DNA from: CAVVVS01 sp963751355
GTDB taxonomy: Bacteria > Bacteroidota > Ignavibacteria > Ignavibacteriales > Ignavibacteriaceae
DNA length: 64,000 bases
Direction: 5' to 3'
Assembly: GCA_963751355.1 (NCBI GenBank)
Contig: CAVVVS010000106.1
Span: 1-64,000, forward strand
Shown: positions 44,647-54,472 of the stretch, piece after piece
Numbering within the stretch: position 1 is the stretch's first letter
Layout: each line of letters starts with the position of its first letter
Notes under the pieces: generated by a model
What the model was told of the DNA's origin: nothing
Seen by the model: only the letters and a program-made list of their open reading frames with translations
Database searches by the model: none
Made by a program: the position numbers and the translations under genes

Positions 44647-45709
44647 TTATTTTGATGAATTCTTTTCTTTCCCGGTAGGTTTAGTTTCGCTTTCCGCCGG
44701 TTTTTCCTCTCCGATAATCATTCCCAGTTTTACTCTAACTTCCTTGTCAAGACTGCCGAACAACTCCGGCATTTCTATTAATTTTTGTTTGAATTGTTCC
44801 CTGCCCTGGAATCTATCTTCACCGTAAGTGTACCAAGCTCCGCTTTTTTTAACAATATTAAAATTAGTTGCCAGGTCAAGCAGGTCACCGGTTTTACTTA
44901 TACCTTCATTATACATTATATCGAATTCTACTTCCTTGAATGGCGGTGCAACTTTACTTTTAACAATTTTTACCCTCGTCCTATTGCCAACTACATCTGT
45001 TCCGTTTTTTATAGCAGCTATTCTTCTTATATCCATTCTCAAAGAAGCATAAAACTTAAGTGCATTACCGCCGGTGGTAGTTTCCGGATTACCGAACATA
45101 ACACCAATTTTACTTCTTAATTGATTAATAAAAACAACCGCTGTTTTAGATTTAGAAATGGCACCTGTAAGTTTTCTGAGAGCCTGCGACATTCAGTCTT
45201 GCCTGAACAGCCATAGTTGCATCGCCCATCTCTCCTTCAATTTCCGAGCGCGGTACAAGTGCGGCAACAGAATCGATAACAATTATATCAAGAGCATTGC
45301 TTCTCACAAGAGTGTCTGTAATTTCCAAAGCTTGCTCGCCAAAATCCGGTTGTGACAGTAATAAATTTGCAGTATCAACTCCGAGCCTTTTTGCATAATT
45401 AACATCCAGAGCATGTTCTGCATCTATAAAAGCAGCAAGCCCGCCTGCTTTTTGTGCTTCTGCTATTACATGTAAACATAAAGTTGTTTTACCGCTGGAT
45501 TCAGGACCGTAAATCTCGGTAACTCTTCCTCTAGGCACACCTCCTATCCCCAGGGCAAAGTCAAGTGAAAGGGCACCGGTCGGAATAGATGCAACTTTAT
45601 TTATTACTCCGTCTCCGAGTTTCATAATAGAACCCTTACCGTACGTTTTTTCAATACTGGCGATAGCATCGTCAATTATTTTCATTTTTTGATCTCTCTC
45701 AGAACTCAT
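44647..45709 (-). pseudogene. recA: RecA recombinase, split by a single-base frameshift
   Basis: Part one (45152-45709): MSSERDQKMKIIDDAIAS, Walker A GPESSGKTT at 68-76, Walker B LDIIVIDSVAALVPRSE. The expected VQARLMSQALRKLTG is broken by one extra A at about 45193, so the first frame ends 41 bp later in a nonsense tail. Part two (44647-45192) restarts precisely at ATG (MSQALRKLTGAISKSK) and runs to a normal C-terminus, including GGNALKFYASLRMDIRR. RecA is the central recombinase and SOS coprotease. A true loss would be surprising; an assembly error is the first suspicion, a programmed shift the second. Confidence 0.95.
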
Positions 45710-45721
45710 TTTGCCTCCTAA

Positions 45722-46270
45722 TCATTTTAAATAATAATTTTTAATTTCTTTATAAATCGAACCTGAAGATCGCAATTCACTTTTCATCAAAACAATTTCA
45801 TTAGATACGAACTTCAATTCCGGTACGGCTGCTTTCTCATATCGTTTAACAAAATCTTTACCTTCTTTTCCTTTTAACCGTTTTAAAGTTAGATGCGCTT
45901 TAAATTTTCTTTTTTCCGCCGGAATGGAAAACTTTTGAAGCTTCAGATTTAATTTTTCAACAAGTTCATTTATCCAGGGATTTATATTCAAACCTAACCA
46001 CAAGATTTTAGGCTCATTCCTCACATAAAAAATTCCAAACCGGGAAAGGCAGCAGTTAAATTTTTCGAAATTCCCTAAAAACTCAATTTCATCCGCAATA
46101 TCGTTTACTAATTCATCTTTAACTTCGCCTATAAATTTTAAGGTGAGATGAATTTTTTCTTCTGGTTCCCATTTGTATTTATGAGGATCAGGCAGAATGG
46201 AATCCCTCAAAATAATGATTTGCCTTCTAATTTCTTCCGGAATTTTCATAGATACAAAAAGCCTAGTCAT
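45722..46270 (-). CDS. thpR: RNA 2',3'-cyclic phosphodiesterase (ThpR)
   Basis: 182 residues with the two HxTx motifs of the 2H superfamily: KIHLTLKF and KAHLTLKR, each with the catalytic His. The start RLFVSMKIPEEI is typical. It opens 2',3'-cyclic phosphates at RNA ends. Overlaps cinA by 8 bp and lies 12 bp before recA, in the common bacterial cinA-thpR-recA order. Confidence 0.93.
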   Translation of the reverse strand: MTRLFVSMKIPEEIRRQIIILRDSILPDPHKYKWEPEEKIHLTLKFIGEVKDELVNDIADEIEFLGNFEKFNCCLSRFGIFYVRNEPKILWLGLNINPWINELVEKLNLKLQKFSIPAEKRKFKAHLTLKRLKGKEGKDFVKRYEKAAVPELKFVSNEIVLMKSELRSSGSIYKEIKNYYLK

Positions 46271-47519
46271 CTAAAGAAATACCTAACAAATACCTTCTAA
46301 TCATATCTAACGCAGCTTGTGTTGTTCTTTGTTTATTTATAATTCTGTCATCACCGAACATAAATTTTTTAGCAGTACAAACTTTATCATCACATATACC
46401 TATAAATACTAAACCAACCGGTTTATCGGTCGTGGCGCCTGTCGGGCCCATAATACCTGTAACAGATAACCCGATATCCGTTCCGCTGATAGCTTTTATT
46501 CCTTCAGCCATCTGTCTGGCAACTTCCAAACTAACGGCTCCGTATTCTGAAATTGTATCTTCGTTCACCTTTACAATTTCCACTTTAGAGGCATTACTGT
46601 AAGAGACAACGCCCCTTTCGAAATACGCACTGCTGCCGCTAATATTTGTAAGCACATTGGATAAATTTCCTCCGGTGCAGGATTCTGCTACCGCAATAGT
46701 CAGCCCTCTTTCTTTTAATAACCTGGCAATAACCTCTTCCAAAGATTCTTCTTCACGGCTGAATATAAATCTTCCAACCTTACTTCTTATTTTTTGTTCG
46801 ACTTCGGTAATTTTGTTTTGTACTAACTCATCCGTATTTCCGGTTGATGTAATTCTCATTTTAACACCGAATTGATTCGGTAAAAAAGCCAGGCTAGCTC
46901 CGTTTAATAGTTCGTCGAGATCACCGAGTTTTTCATAAAGTACCGATTCCGGAATACCTGTTGTTTGCAAGGTATCCCTTTTTATAAAAAATTCGGGATT
47001 TTCAATTTTCTCCTTAAGCTTTGGGATGACAAATGATTTCATCATGGCACGCATCTCATAAGGCACGCCGGGCAAAACGATGAAGATTTTACCGTCTTTT
47101 TCAATCCACATTCCAGGAGCTGTTCCGTGTGCATTATTGATTGCTACTGCAATTTTGGGAACAAGAGCCTGATCTTCATTTACTTTTGTGAGTTCCCTCC
47201 CCCGTTTTTTAAGCAAGGCTTTAATGTCTTCCAAGATTTCTTTATTTTCAACAAGTTCGGTATGAAAAAATTTAACCACGCATTTCCTGGTAACATCATC
47301 GTGAGTCGGTCCTAAACCCCCGGTAACAAGAACTAAATCATTCTTATCCATGCAAACCTTGAACTCATTCATTATCTCTTCTTCAATATCGGGTACTACC
47401 GAAGTTTTTTTTACATTTATTTGGATGTCGGAAAGCTGTTGACCAATATATGCAGCATTAGTATTCAGGGTTTGACCTATTAAAATTTCATCCCCGATAG
47501 TAATTATATGAGTATCCAT
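46263..47519 (-). CDS. cinA: CinA: nicotinamide-nucleotide amidohydrolase / ADP-ribose pyrophosphatase
   Basis: 418 residues with both domains: an N-terminal COG1058 domain (IITIGDEILIGQTLNTNAAYIG, VTGGLGPTHDDVT) and a C-terminal amidase domain (VAESCTGGNLSNVLTNISGSS, GLSVTGIMGPTGATTDKPVG). It recycles nicotinamide mononucleotide in NAD metabolism and is often linked with competence and recA. Directly upstream of thpR and recA. Confidence 0.94.
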   Translation of the reverse strand: MDTHIITIGDEILIGQTLNTNAAYIGQQLSDIQINVKKTSVVPDIEEEIMNEFKVCMDKNDLVLVTGGLGPTHDDVTRKCVVKFFHTELVENKEILEDIKALLKKRGRELTKVNEDQALVPKIAVAINNAHGTAPGMWIEKDGKIFIVLPGVPYEMRAMMKSFVIPKLKEKIENPEFFIKRDTLQTTGIPESVLYEKLGDLDELLNGASLAFLPNQFGVKMRITSTGNTDELVQNKITEVEQKIRSKVGRFIFSREEESLEEVIARLLKERGLTIAVAESCTGGNLSNVLTNISGSSAYFERGVVSYSNASKVEIVKVNEDTISEYGAVSLEVARQMAEGIKAISGTDIGLSVTGIMGPTGATTDKPVGLVFIGICDDKVCTAKKFMFGDDRIINKQRTTQAALDMIRRYLLGISLDD

Positions 47520-47527
47520 AACAATCT

Positions 47528-48001
47528 CTATAAAAAATTAATATTGAACTGAATAAAAATAATCAAAATTAAATGCACAAAAACCAATGAATAAATTCCG
47601 GCTACAACATCATCTATCATTATTCCCAATCCTCCGTTCAAATTTTCAAGATCCCTAGCCGGGTACGGTTTTATAATATCAAATGCCCGCCAAATAAAAA
47701 ACGCCAATATGGATAAAATTAAACTCTTGGGTAAAAATAAAAGAGTTATCCACATACCTACAACTTCATCGATCGTACATTCAGCAGGATCTTTTCCGTA
47801 AACTGATTCGAATTTAGTGCCCACGTAAATCCCGTAAAATGTAAAGATAATAATTGCGGGAATCAATATGAAATGATTTTCAAAACCAGGGATGTAATAA
47901 ATGAGTAAAGCAGCAAGACTTCCCATGGTTCCTGAAGCAAATGGAATATATCCGGTATAAAATCCGGAACCTAAAAATTTTTCAATAGAATTAAGCTTCA
48001 T
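47528..48001 (-). CDS. pgpA: Phosphatidylglycerophosphatase A
   Basis: 157 residues with several transmembrane segments. Typical PgpA words: GSGFYTGYIPFASGTMGSLAALLIYYI, DPAECTIDEVVGMW, FDIIKPYPARDLENLNGGLGIMIDDVVAGI. It removes phosphate from phosphatidylglycerophosphate in the inner membrane. Its start overlaps the upstream pgsA by 11 bp, so both steps of phosphatidylglycerol synthesis sit in one transcript. Confidence 0.92.
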   Translation of the reverse strand: MKLNSIEKFLGSGFYTGYIPFASGTMGSLAALLIYYIPGFENHFILIPAIIIFTFYGIYVGTKFESVYGKDPAECTIDEVVGMWITLLFLPKSLILSILAFFIWRAFDIIKPYPARDLENLNGGLGIMIDDVVAGIYSLVFVHLILIIFIQFNINFL

Positions 48002-48587
48002 TTTTGAACAAGGATTTTATTAAGTGTCTATTTTGATAAATATATGTAACCCCGGAATGAAAGGTTATAGCTGTTATTAAAAGCATGGTAAAGTATACAA
48101 AATTATAGTTAAGAAAAATCGCAAAATACTTTTCATTGCCGGAAAAAAGTTGTTGGGTATTACTTGCTACATAAACTATTAATAAATAATACAAAAATGT
48201 CATTTGAATAAATGTTTTCCATTTGGCATAATAGCTAGTTGGAAAGGTTCGCCCTTTGTAATCGGCGTAAGCTCTTAATCCTGTAACAATGATATCTCTC
48301 GAGATAATTATTATCACCATCCACAAAGGGATAATATGAAGGATTACGAATCCTATAAAAGCGGATGAAGTTAAAATCTTATCAGCCAGAGGGTCCCAAA
48401 ATTTCCCCCACGAAGTAATATAATTATATTTTCTTGCAAGCCAGCCATCGTACCAATCTGTGAGAGCAGCGATTATAAATATCACCAAAGCGATTTGTTT
48501 TAATACCGGATTTTCAGACAAAAAACACCAGAGGAAAACTGGTGATAAAATAATCCGTAAAACAGTAAGTTGATTTGGTAATACCAT
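47991..48587 (-). CDS. pgsA: CDP-diacylglycerol-glycerol-3-phosphate 3-phosphatidyltransferase
   Basis: 198 residues, polytopic. The CDP-alcohol phosphotransferase motif D-x2-DG-x2-AR-x8-G-x3-D-x3-D is complete in DWYDGWLARKYNYITSWG, followed by KFWDPLADKI. It makes phosphatidylglycerophosphate, the step before PgpA. Overlaps pgpA. Confidence 0.93.
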   Translation of the reverse strand: MVLPNQLTVLRIILSPVFLWCFLSENPVLKQIALVIFIIAALTDWYDGWLARKYNYITSWGKFWDPLADKILTSSAFIGFVILHIIPLWMVIIIISRDIIVTGLRAYADYKGRTFPTSYYAKWKTFIQMTFLYYLLIVYVASNTQQLFSGNEKYFAIFLNYNFVYFTMLLITAITFHSGVTYIYQNRHLIKSLFKNEA

Positions 48588-48605
48588 AGTAATTAAGAGA
48601 AGAAA

Positions 48606-48899
48606 TTAATTGTTTGCCAGCTGCCTAAGATAAGGGAATTCATAAATTCCGGTACTATGACCGTCTTTCCACGTAATCTGAATCGCATAACTCCCCACCA
48701 TTCCTATATTTGTTAAAGTTATTTGATTTTCGGGAAACAACGGGATAAAAGTTCTGCTTTGCTTTTCACGTTCTTCCGCGCATGTAGCACAAGGGCAAAA
48801 TCTTCTTAATTTTTTTAAAGTAATGTTTGATTCAGTCTGATCATCCCACTTGATGTAAAGTTCTTTTTTATGTATAACTTTAATCTGCAGAGGATTCAT
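48606..48899 (-). CDS. DUF971-domain protein
   Basis: 97 residues: KKLRRFCPCATCAEEREK (Cys triad), GMVGSYAIQITWKDGHSTGIYEFPYLR. DUF971 proteins are linked with iron-sulphur or Mrp-type functions; role not established. Lies 1 bp after purC and 18 bp before pgsA, so it is probably co-transcribed. Confidence 0.88.
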   Translation of the reverse strand: MNPLQIKVIHKKELYIKWDDQTESNITLKKLRRFCPCATCAEEREKQSRTFIPLFPENQITLTNIGMVGSYAIQITWKDGHSTGIYEFPYLRQLANN

Positions 48900-48900
48900 T

Positions 48901-49797
48901 TTATGATAAAGTTTCCCCGGTTAATTTATACAATACCTCCAGATACTTTTCACTGGTTCTACTTATAATATCCTGGGGCAACACCGGCGGCGGCGGCTGC
49001 TTATTAAAATTAATCGACAATAAATAATTTCTTACAAATTGTTTATCATAGCTTTCCTGAACTCTCCCTTTTGCATATTTATCTTTTGGCCAAAATCTTG
49101 AAGAATCGGGAGTAAGCAATTCATCAACAAGTATGATCTCATTGTCTAATATTCCAAATTCCATTTTCGTATCTGCAATTAGAATTCCTTTGGATGAAGC
49201 AAACTTTGCAGCCGAATTATAAACATTAACAGCCGAATCTTTTATCTTGCTAACAGTTTCCTTATCCGTGATTTTTTCTGCATCCGAAATTGATATGTTC
49301 TCATCATGCAGCCCTATTTCTGCTTTTGTGGAAGGAGTAAAAATTGGATATTCCAACTGTTCCGATTCTTCAAGGCCTGCAGGCAATTCAATTCCGGATA
49401 TTTTGCCGGTATCTTTATAATCATTCCAACCCGATCCCGAAATGTACCCGCGTACTATGCATTCTATATGAATAACTTCGGCTTTTTTAACAAGCATCGA
49501 TCTTCCTTCAAGTTCCTCTAAATACTCCTCGCATTCGGAGGGAAACTCTTTAATGTTTGTACTTATAAGATGATTGGGTATAATATTTTTTGTAAAATTA
49601 AACCAGAATTCCGAAATTTTATTTAACACTTTTCCTTTGTTAGGAATTCCCTGAGACATGATTACATCAAAGGCGGATAAGCGATCGGTAGATATGATTA
49701 GGAAGTATTCACCGACATCGTAAATATCCCGAACTTTACCGCGTTTTACCAGGTTGAGTTTCGGAAAGTCCGTTTGCAGAATAATTTTAGGTTCCAT
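48901..49797 (-). CDS. purC: SAICAR synthetase (PurC)
   Basis: 298 residues, the longer eukaryote-like version. KRGKVRDIYDVGEYFLIISTDRLSAFDV, EVIHIECIVRGYISGSGWNDY, KTEIGLHDE-like TKAEIGLHDENIS, and DELLTPDSSRFWP are the ATP- and substrate-binding blocks. It makes succinyl-AICAR in purine synthesis. It heads the short operon DUF971-pgsA-pgpA-cinA-thpR-recA-recX. Confidence 0.95.
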   Translation of the reverse strand: MEPKIILQTDFPKLNLVKRGKVRDIYDVGEYFLIISTDRLSAFDVIMSQGIPNKGKVLNKISEFWFNFTKNIIPNHLISTNIKEFPSECEEYLEELEGRSMLVKKAEVIHIECIVRGYISGSGWNDYKDTGKISGIELPAGLEESEQLEYPIFTPSTKAEIGLHDENISISDAEKITDKETVSKIKDSAVNVYNSAAKFASSKGILIADTKMEFGILDNEIILVDELLTPDSSRFWPKDKYAKGRVQESYDKQFVRNYLLSINFNKQPPPPVLPQDIISRTSEKYLEVLYKLTGETLS

Positions 49798-50118
49798 TTC
49801 GTTTCCAAAGTTTATTCACAAATATAAAGATGCTAAAATGATATTACAACTCATAAAAGGAATAAATATTAGTACATGTACTTTTCTCAGCCAAGACCGT
49901 TTTTATTGTGTGCTACAATTCATCTGGTTTATTTGAAATAATTCATAGATTTCGATTGAAAGACTTGAAATTTTATAAGAAGAAGACGCGACTTAAATTT
50001 AATCCAAAATGGTGAGGGCTGGATAAAGATGAGTACGATAATTGTAATGATTTACAGTTACTTCTCTTTTATTGCAACGATGTTTTTTTTGATTCTTATT
50101 CGCACCGCCCCTACGGGC
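49798..50118. other. Intergenic stretch after purC start
   Basis: No gene recognised; upstream leader of the purC operon is expected here. Confidence 0.4.
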
Positions 50119-50441
50119 TGGCAGGATGAAAATGGATTTCATTCTGGTGAGAGAAGTTAGATTAAACCGACTTAGCCGGAAAAATCTTAATTATACAGTA
50201 TCTGTAACTAATTCTTATTTCCAATCAGGAATACATTTAATTATGACATTTTTTTGTAAGTGCGGTTCTGTTATTCTCAAAAACAAGGATACGATTTTTT
50301 TTGGAGAGTATTATCCCCTGATAATTTTAGGTTATCATAAGGAGGAGTAATAAATTTATCTAAAGTTATTATCTGTTTTGTAATTGCTAAAAGGATTATT
50401 TAATAATATCTTACAAAGTGAAATCCATTTTCATCCTGCCA
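50119..50441. repeat. 23-bp perfect inverted repeat pair framing a 323-bp block
   Basis: Arms of 23 identical bases in opposite orientation at 50119-50141 (starting TGGCAGGATGAAAATGG) and 50419-50441. The match stops sharply at both sides. The inside is AT-rich and holds no gene I can support. It looks like a MITE-type element or the base of a long RNA hairpin. Target site duplication was not evident. Confidence 0.6.
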
Positions 50442-50763
50442 TCCTTCCGGAGCAAAATATGATAGGAATAGAAAATATAGTAGTGATATAAGTGAAACCA
50501 TACTGTATACTCCCATGGTTATCATTTATTCATTTCCTTTCTTATTATTGAACCAATTTTTAGTAATCGGCTGCTTACTGGATATTTATTAAGAAGCAGA
50601 ATTGTTTTCTTATGATGTAAAATTAATTTTATCATAACTGATAAATTAAGCTATTGTTTAATTTACAATTTTACAATATTATTAGCAACTAAAAAACACA
50701 ATATTGTTTTATTGTTTAAGATTCAGTGTAATATGAAAAAATAAAATAAGAGAATCCTCTTCC
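50442..50763. other. Intergenic stretch
   Basis: AT-rich; nothing recognised. Confidence 0.4.
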
Positions 50764-50925
50764 TTAAAGTAACCCGATAATCAATAAAACGAATAGAGCA
50801 ATCATGATAACTACTGCGAATTTGAAGGTTTTACTATCTTTCGGGAATTCATAACCACAAATTGGACAGATTTCGGAATTATTATCAATTTCCATTGCAC
50901 AGGATGGGCATTCTTTTTTTTTCAA
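50764..50925 (-). CDS. Zinc-ribbon micro-membrane protein
   Basis: 53 residues from TTG at 50925, with GGAG upstream. Two CxxC pairs (CPSC at 7-10, CPIC at 20-23) form a zinc ribbon; one transmembrane helix (FAVVIMIALFVLLIIGLL) ends the chain. Probably inserted with the ribbon in the cytoplasm. Function unknown; similar short zinc-ribbon proteins are common and overlooked. Confidence 0.7.
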   Translation of the reverse strand: MKKKECPSCAMEIDNNSEICPICGYEFPKDSKTFKFAVVIMIALFVLLIIGLL

Positions 50926-51754
50926 TTAATTCCTTTACTCCTCCGTTTTAATTTGTTTCGTATTCCGTTTTATTTTGAGTTGAAAAATATAATCTTTGGA
51001 AAAATGGATATTGTAATTTACGACATATGCGGCGAACTTAACAAATTTTTTATATTGATCTTTCCACGAGAGTAATGACAAACCAGGCAATCTTATCTTC
51101 ATTGAGGGAAACTATTTTTAAACATCTATCTTCTTTTAGCGGGAAAAAAGTCTCTGAGTTGCTAAAGGAGTTTGAAAATGTTTATTCACAAAAATGCACG
51201 AGTTGCTTACTAGTTTTGTCTCCAAGTACGGAATGATGAACGATCAAAGTTCAAAAAAGGGATAAATAAAATTCTTCATACCATAAGACAAACTCATTTC
51301 AATGTACTTATTTAATTACCGACAAAATCAGACGAAATTAATATTTCCATGACATAAGCAATATATCCTTAATATGAAATGTGGCTTAATTACAATATGA
51401 TTTATAGTTTTTCACTATAAAAGTATTCAAATAAAAATTCAATCTTGTTTTTTGCATAAACTCAGAAATCAATTTATCTGTTTTTTATATATTCGGCAAT
51501 TCTGCTAATCGTTGTTTTGTAACGATGTATTAATTTACCATACCCATTTTACAAATAATTATGCTTCAGTCATCACAAAAATTTAATGTTTTCATTTGAG
51601 ATAATGAAATATAGTTATGAGTGTTTAATTAAAAATGCAAAGATTGAACTTCTGAGCTCCGCCTTATGTTAGTAAATATTTTGGGAATGACACACAATTA
51701 AATTTTAGATATTTTACGGGAAGCAAATTTTATTTTTATTTTAGGAAATAGCCT
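50926..51754. other. Long gene-poor stretch
   Basis: AT-rich. Only the doubtful small frame at 51075-51236 stands out. Promoters for the flanking genes are expected, none visible with confidence. Confidence 0.4.
51075..51236 (+). CDS. Doubtful small open frame
   Basis: 53 residues (MTNQAILSSLRETIFKHL..., ending SCLLVLSPSTE) with plausible codons and a weak GAGAG ribosome site. No family, no neighbour link. Confidence 0.25.
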   Translation: MTNQAILSSLRETIFKHLSSFSGKKVSELLKEFENVYSQKCTSCLLVLSPSTE

Positions 51755-52561
51755 ATGCAACCACCCGAATTAGATGGCATATATCAAATAACTAAAAAGC
51801 AAATTAATTTCTACAATGCTCACGGTTTCGTATTATTAAAAAATGTTTTAAAAACTGAAGAAGTAGAGTCATACCGGAGCATCATCGATCACACTGTTAC
51901 CAAACTCACGGCAAAAGACAAACGGACACTAGCCGAAAAAACGCCTTACGAAAGAGAGTTTTTGCAATGCAGCCATCTTTGGAGGGAATTTCCAGAAATT
52001 AGAAAGTTTACATTGAGTAAACGACTCGGCTCAATTGCAAAAGAACTTTTAGGTACGGCGCATGTTCGATTATGGCACGATCAGGCTTTATATAAGGTTC
52101 CGGGAGGATCTAGAACAGAACCGCATCAGGATATAGCATATTGGCCTATGATTGAAAAAAATGCCGGTACAATTTGGCTGGCATTGGATGAGGTTACGGT
52201 TGAAATGGGCGCGATGCATTTTATCCCCGATTCACATAAATCAGGAATTTTCAGCTACGATAATAAGATAGAAAATTCACTCGAAGGCAAAAGCAATCTT
52301 TTAAAAGAAGTTCAAGAAATTACCAAAACCAAGCCGGTTTACTATAACCTAAAACCGGGAGATGCAACCTTTCATCATGCATTGACGGTTCACTTTACCG
52401 GCGAAAATAAAACCGATATGATAAGAAAAGGAATGACCGTAATTTATCTTGCTGATGGGGTTAGATACGATGGTAAATCACCCGCTGCGGGACATCATTG
52501 TGCAGAAGGCAGCGTTGACGGGCAGCCGATTGCTACAAAATGGAATCCGCTTGTTTATTAA
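51755..52561 (+). CDS. Phytanoyl-CoA dioxygenase (PhyH) family protein
   Basis: 268 residues. The Fe(II)/2-oxoglutarate facial triad is His124, Asp126 (EPHQD) and His213 (TVHFTGEN), and Arg224 is placed 11 residues later as in PhyH for 2-oxoglutarate binding. It oxidises a C-H bond, with oxygen and 2-oxoglutarate consumed. The substrate is not predictable. Isolated gene with AT-rich flanks. Confidence 0.85.
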   Translation: MQPPELDGIYQITKKQINFYNAHGFVLLKNVLKTEEVESYRSIIDHTVTKLTAKDKRTLAEKTPYEREFLQCSHLWREFPEIRKFTLSKRLGSIAKELLGTAHVRLWHDQALYKVPGGSRTEPHQDIAYWPMIEKNAGTIWLALDEVTVEMGAMHFIPDSHKSGIFSYDNKIENSLEGKSNLLKEVQEITKTKPVYYNLKPGDATFHHALTVHFTGENKTDMIRKGMTVIYLADGVRYDGKSPAAGHHCAEGSVDGQPIATKWNPLVY

Positions 52562-52925
52562 TTCGAAGGTAATATAATGGCTCCCTACAAAATAAATATT
52601 TAACGTAATTTTCATTTCAACTGAAGGCAGAAATCTCACACTTGTAAAAGATTTGCACCTTAGCCACACAGGTCTCAGTAGATGAACCCTTAGAAAGGAC
52701 AAATAAGTTATTTTGTAAAAAATCTATTGTGGAAGATTAAAATACTTCAAATTCTTGGGTAACTAGAGTGTTGCTGAATTTGCTATAAATACAAATTAGC
52801 TGTTAATATTCGGTAAAATAATTCAGGAGTCATATATATAATCATAAATAATTTTTTACAACACTAATTTTAATATCTATTTAATGCAGGCAATTATATT
52901 AAGCAGATTTCCAATTTTCACCAAA
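52562..52925. other. Intergenic stretch
   Basis: Nothing recognised; AT-rich. Confidence 0.4.
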
Positions 52926-52960
52926 ATAAAAAAATCAGAAGTTACAATTGAAGACTTCTG
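52926..52960 (-). terminator. Rho-independent terminator of the MBL gene
   Basis: CAGAAGT/ACTTCTG stem with an 11-base loop, followed on the minus strand by ATTTTTTTATTTT; begins 58 bp past the stop. Confidence 0.75.
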
Positions 52961-53017
52961 CTTCTTGTGTTAATATTTTTATGAATTGACTTTTAAATAA
53001 TCCAAAGACACCTATTT

Positions 53018-54415
53018 TTAAACTTCAAATATTTGTCCCGGCTCAGGGAAATGAACATTTTTGTATCCCCTTTCTTCTAATTTTTCTTTTAAGGGCAATG
53101 CTTGTTCTTCTTCACCGTGAACTAGAAAAATTTCTTTCAACTTTTCAGACGGATTATATTTCAAGTACTCTATTAATTCTTTTTGATCTGCATGGGCAGA
53201 AAAATAATCCATTTTCTTTACATGACATTTAACTTTATATTTTCCCCCTAAAATACTGACTTCATCATCGCCGTTCATGATTTTTCGGGCTAAAGTATAC
53301 TCAGCGGCATAACCGACAAAAAGGATCAGGTTTAGAGGATTTTCAATATTATTTTTTAGATGATGTAAAATTCTTCCTCCTTCCGCCATACCTGAAGCCG
53401 AAATTATTATGTAAGGACCAACTTTATCATTAAGTGTTTTCGAGTCTTCAACATCTGTAATATATTCAAGGCGGTTAAATCCAAACGGGTCCTCATGCCC
53501 TTGAAGAAATACACGATTAGTCTCCCTATCAAAACATTCAGGGTGATGCCTGAAAACTTCCGTAGCTCTAACAGCTAGAGGGCTATCTACATAAATCGGC
53601 ATTTGTGGTATTCTGCCTTCTTCCCACAATTTGTGAAGCATATAAACAATTAACTGCGTCCTACCTACGGCAAAAGCAGGAATAATTATTTTGCCTTTTC
53701 GTTGCGCAACTTCACGCACCGTAGTAGCCAGTTTTTCCTCAATCTGTCCAGAAACATCATGCAATCTGTTGCCGTATGTACTTTCCATTAATATTACATC
53801 TAGATCACGCAAGCGATTTGGGTCTCTTAAAATCGGCATTTCATCTCTTCCCAAATCACCTGTAAAACCAAAATTAAATTTTTTGCCATTCTCATTTATT
53901 TCCAATCTTATACTTGAGGACCCTAAAATATGACCGGCATCCAAAAATGTTGCTGTGACACCCGGGGCAACTTCCACGCCTCTATCATACTGAACGCCGA
54001 TAAAATGCCGCATTGCATTTTCAACGTCTTCTTCGTTATAAAGCGGTTCGAACAGCACCTTATTTTCTTTAGCTCTTTTTTTATTCACCCATTTCACATC
54101 TCTTTCTTGAAGATAAGCAGAATCTCTAAGCATTATATTACAGAGATCAACAGTTGCTGCTGTTGTATAAATGTGACCTTTAAAACCATTCTTAATTAGA
54201 CTTGGTATATTACCGCTGTGATCGATATGCGCGTGCGAGAGCAGCATTACGTCAATTTCTTCCGGATTTAATTTAAAATGACGGTTTTTTTCGAAAGCCT
54301 CTTTTCTCCTGCCCTGGTATAGTCCGCAGTCGAGCAATATTTTTTTCCCATTAATTTGCAATAAGTGCTGCGAACCGGTAACTGTTTGTGCAGCACCGAT
54401 AAATTGAATTTTCAT
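53018..54415 (-). CDS. Beta-CASP metallo-beta-lactamase RNA hydrolase
   Basis: 465 residues. The zinc motif is H61-A-H63-I-D65-H66, with later His/Asp ligands (DAGHILGSS, FGFTGDLGR) and the beta-CASP region (IYVDSPLAV ... SASGMAEGGRI). It ends ... FSAHADQKELIEYLK, HGEEEQALPLKEKL, as in the archaeal CPSF/RNase J-like and YsH1-type family of bacteria. It probably cuts RNA; the KH domains of the archaeal form are absent. Transcribed away from the GH16 gene, with a palindrome between the two. Confidence 0.9.
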   Translation of the reverse strand: MKIQFIGAAQTVTGSQHLLQINGKKILLDCGLYQGRRKEAFEKNRHFKLNPEEIDVMLLSHAHIDHSGNIPSLIKNGFKGHIYTTAATVDLCNIMLRDSAYLQERDVKWVNKKRAKENKVLFEPLYNEEDVENAMRHFIGVQYDRGVEVAPGVTATFLDAGHILGSSSIRLEINENGKKFNFGFTGDLGRDEMPILRDPNRLRDLDVILMESTYGNRLHDVSGQIEEKLATTVREVAQRKGKIIIPAFAVGRTQLIVYMLHKLWEEGRIPQMPIYVDSPLAVRATEVFRHHPECFDRETNRVFLQGHEDPFGFNRLEYITDVEDSKTLNDKVGPYIIISASGMAEGGRILHHLKNNIENPLNLILFVGYAAEYTLARKIMNGDDEVSILGGKYKVKCHVKKMDYFSAHADQKELIEYLKYNPSEKLKEIFLVHGEEEQALPLKEKLEERGYKNVHFPEPGQIFEV

Positions 54416-54456
54416 AAAATATTCCTTCCATAAAAATTGTATTAATGCAGGTACCC

Positions 54457-54472
54457 TTCAAACTTGTTTGAA
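54457..54472. promoter_or_regulatory. Palindrome between the divergent MBL and GH16 genes
   Basis: TTCAAAC-TT-GTTTGAA, 7-bp arms, central to a 227-bp divergent promoter region. A likely operator for one or both genes. Confidence 0.4.

Noticed and set aside
50126..50350. Plus-strand frame of 74 codons inside the inverted-repeat block
   Set aside because: No ribosome site, its first codons come from the repeat arm, and the translated product has no domain-like pattern.
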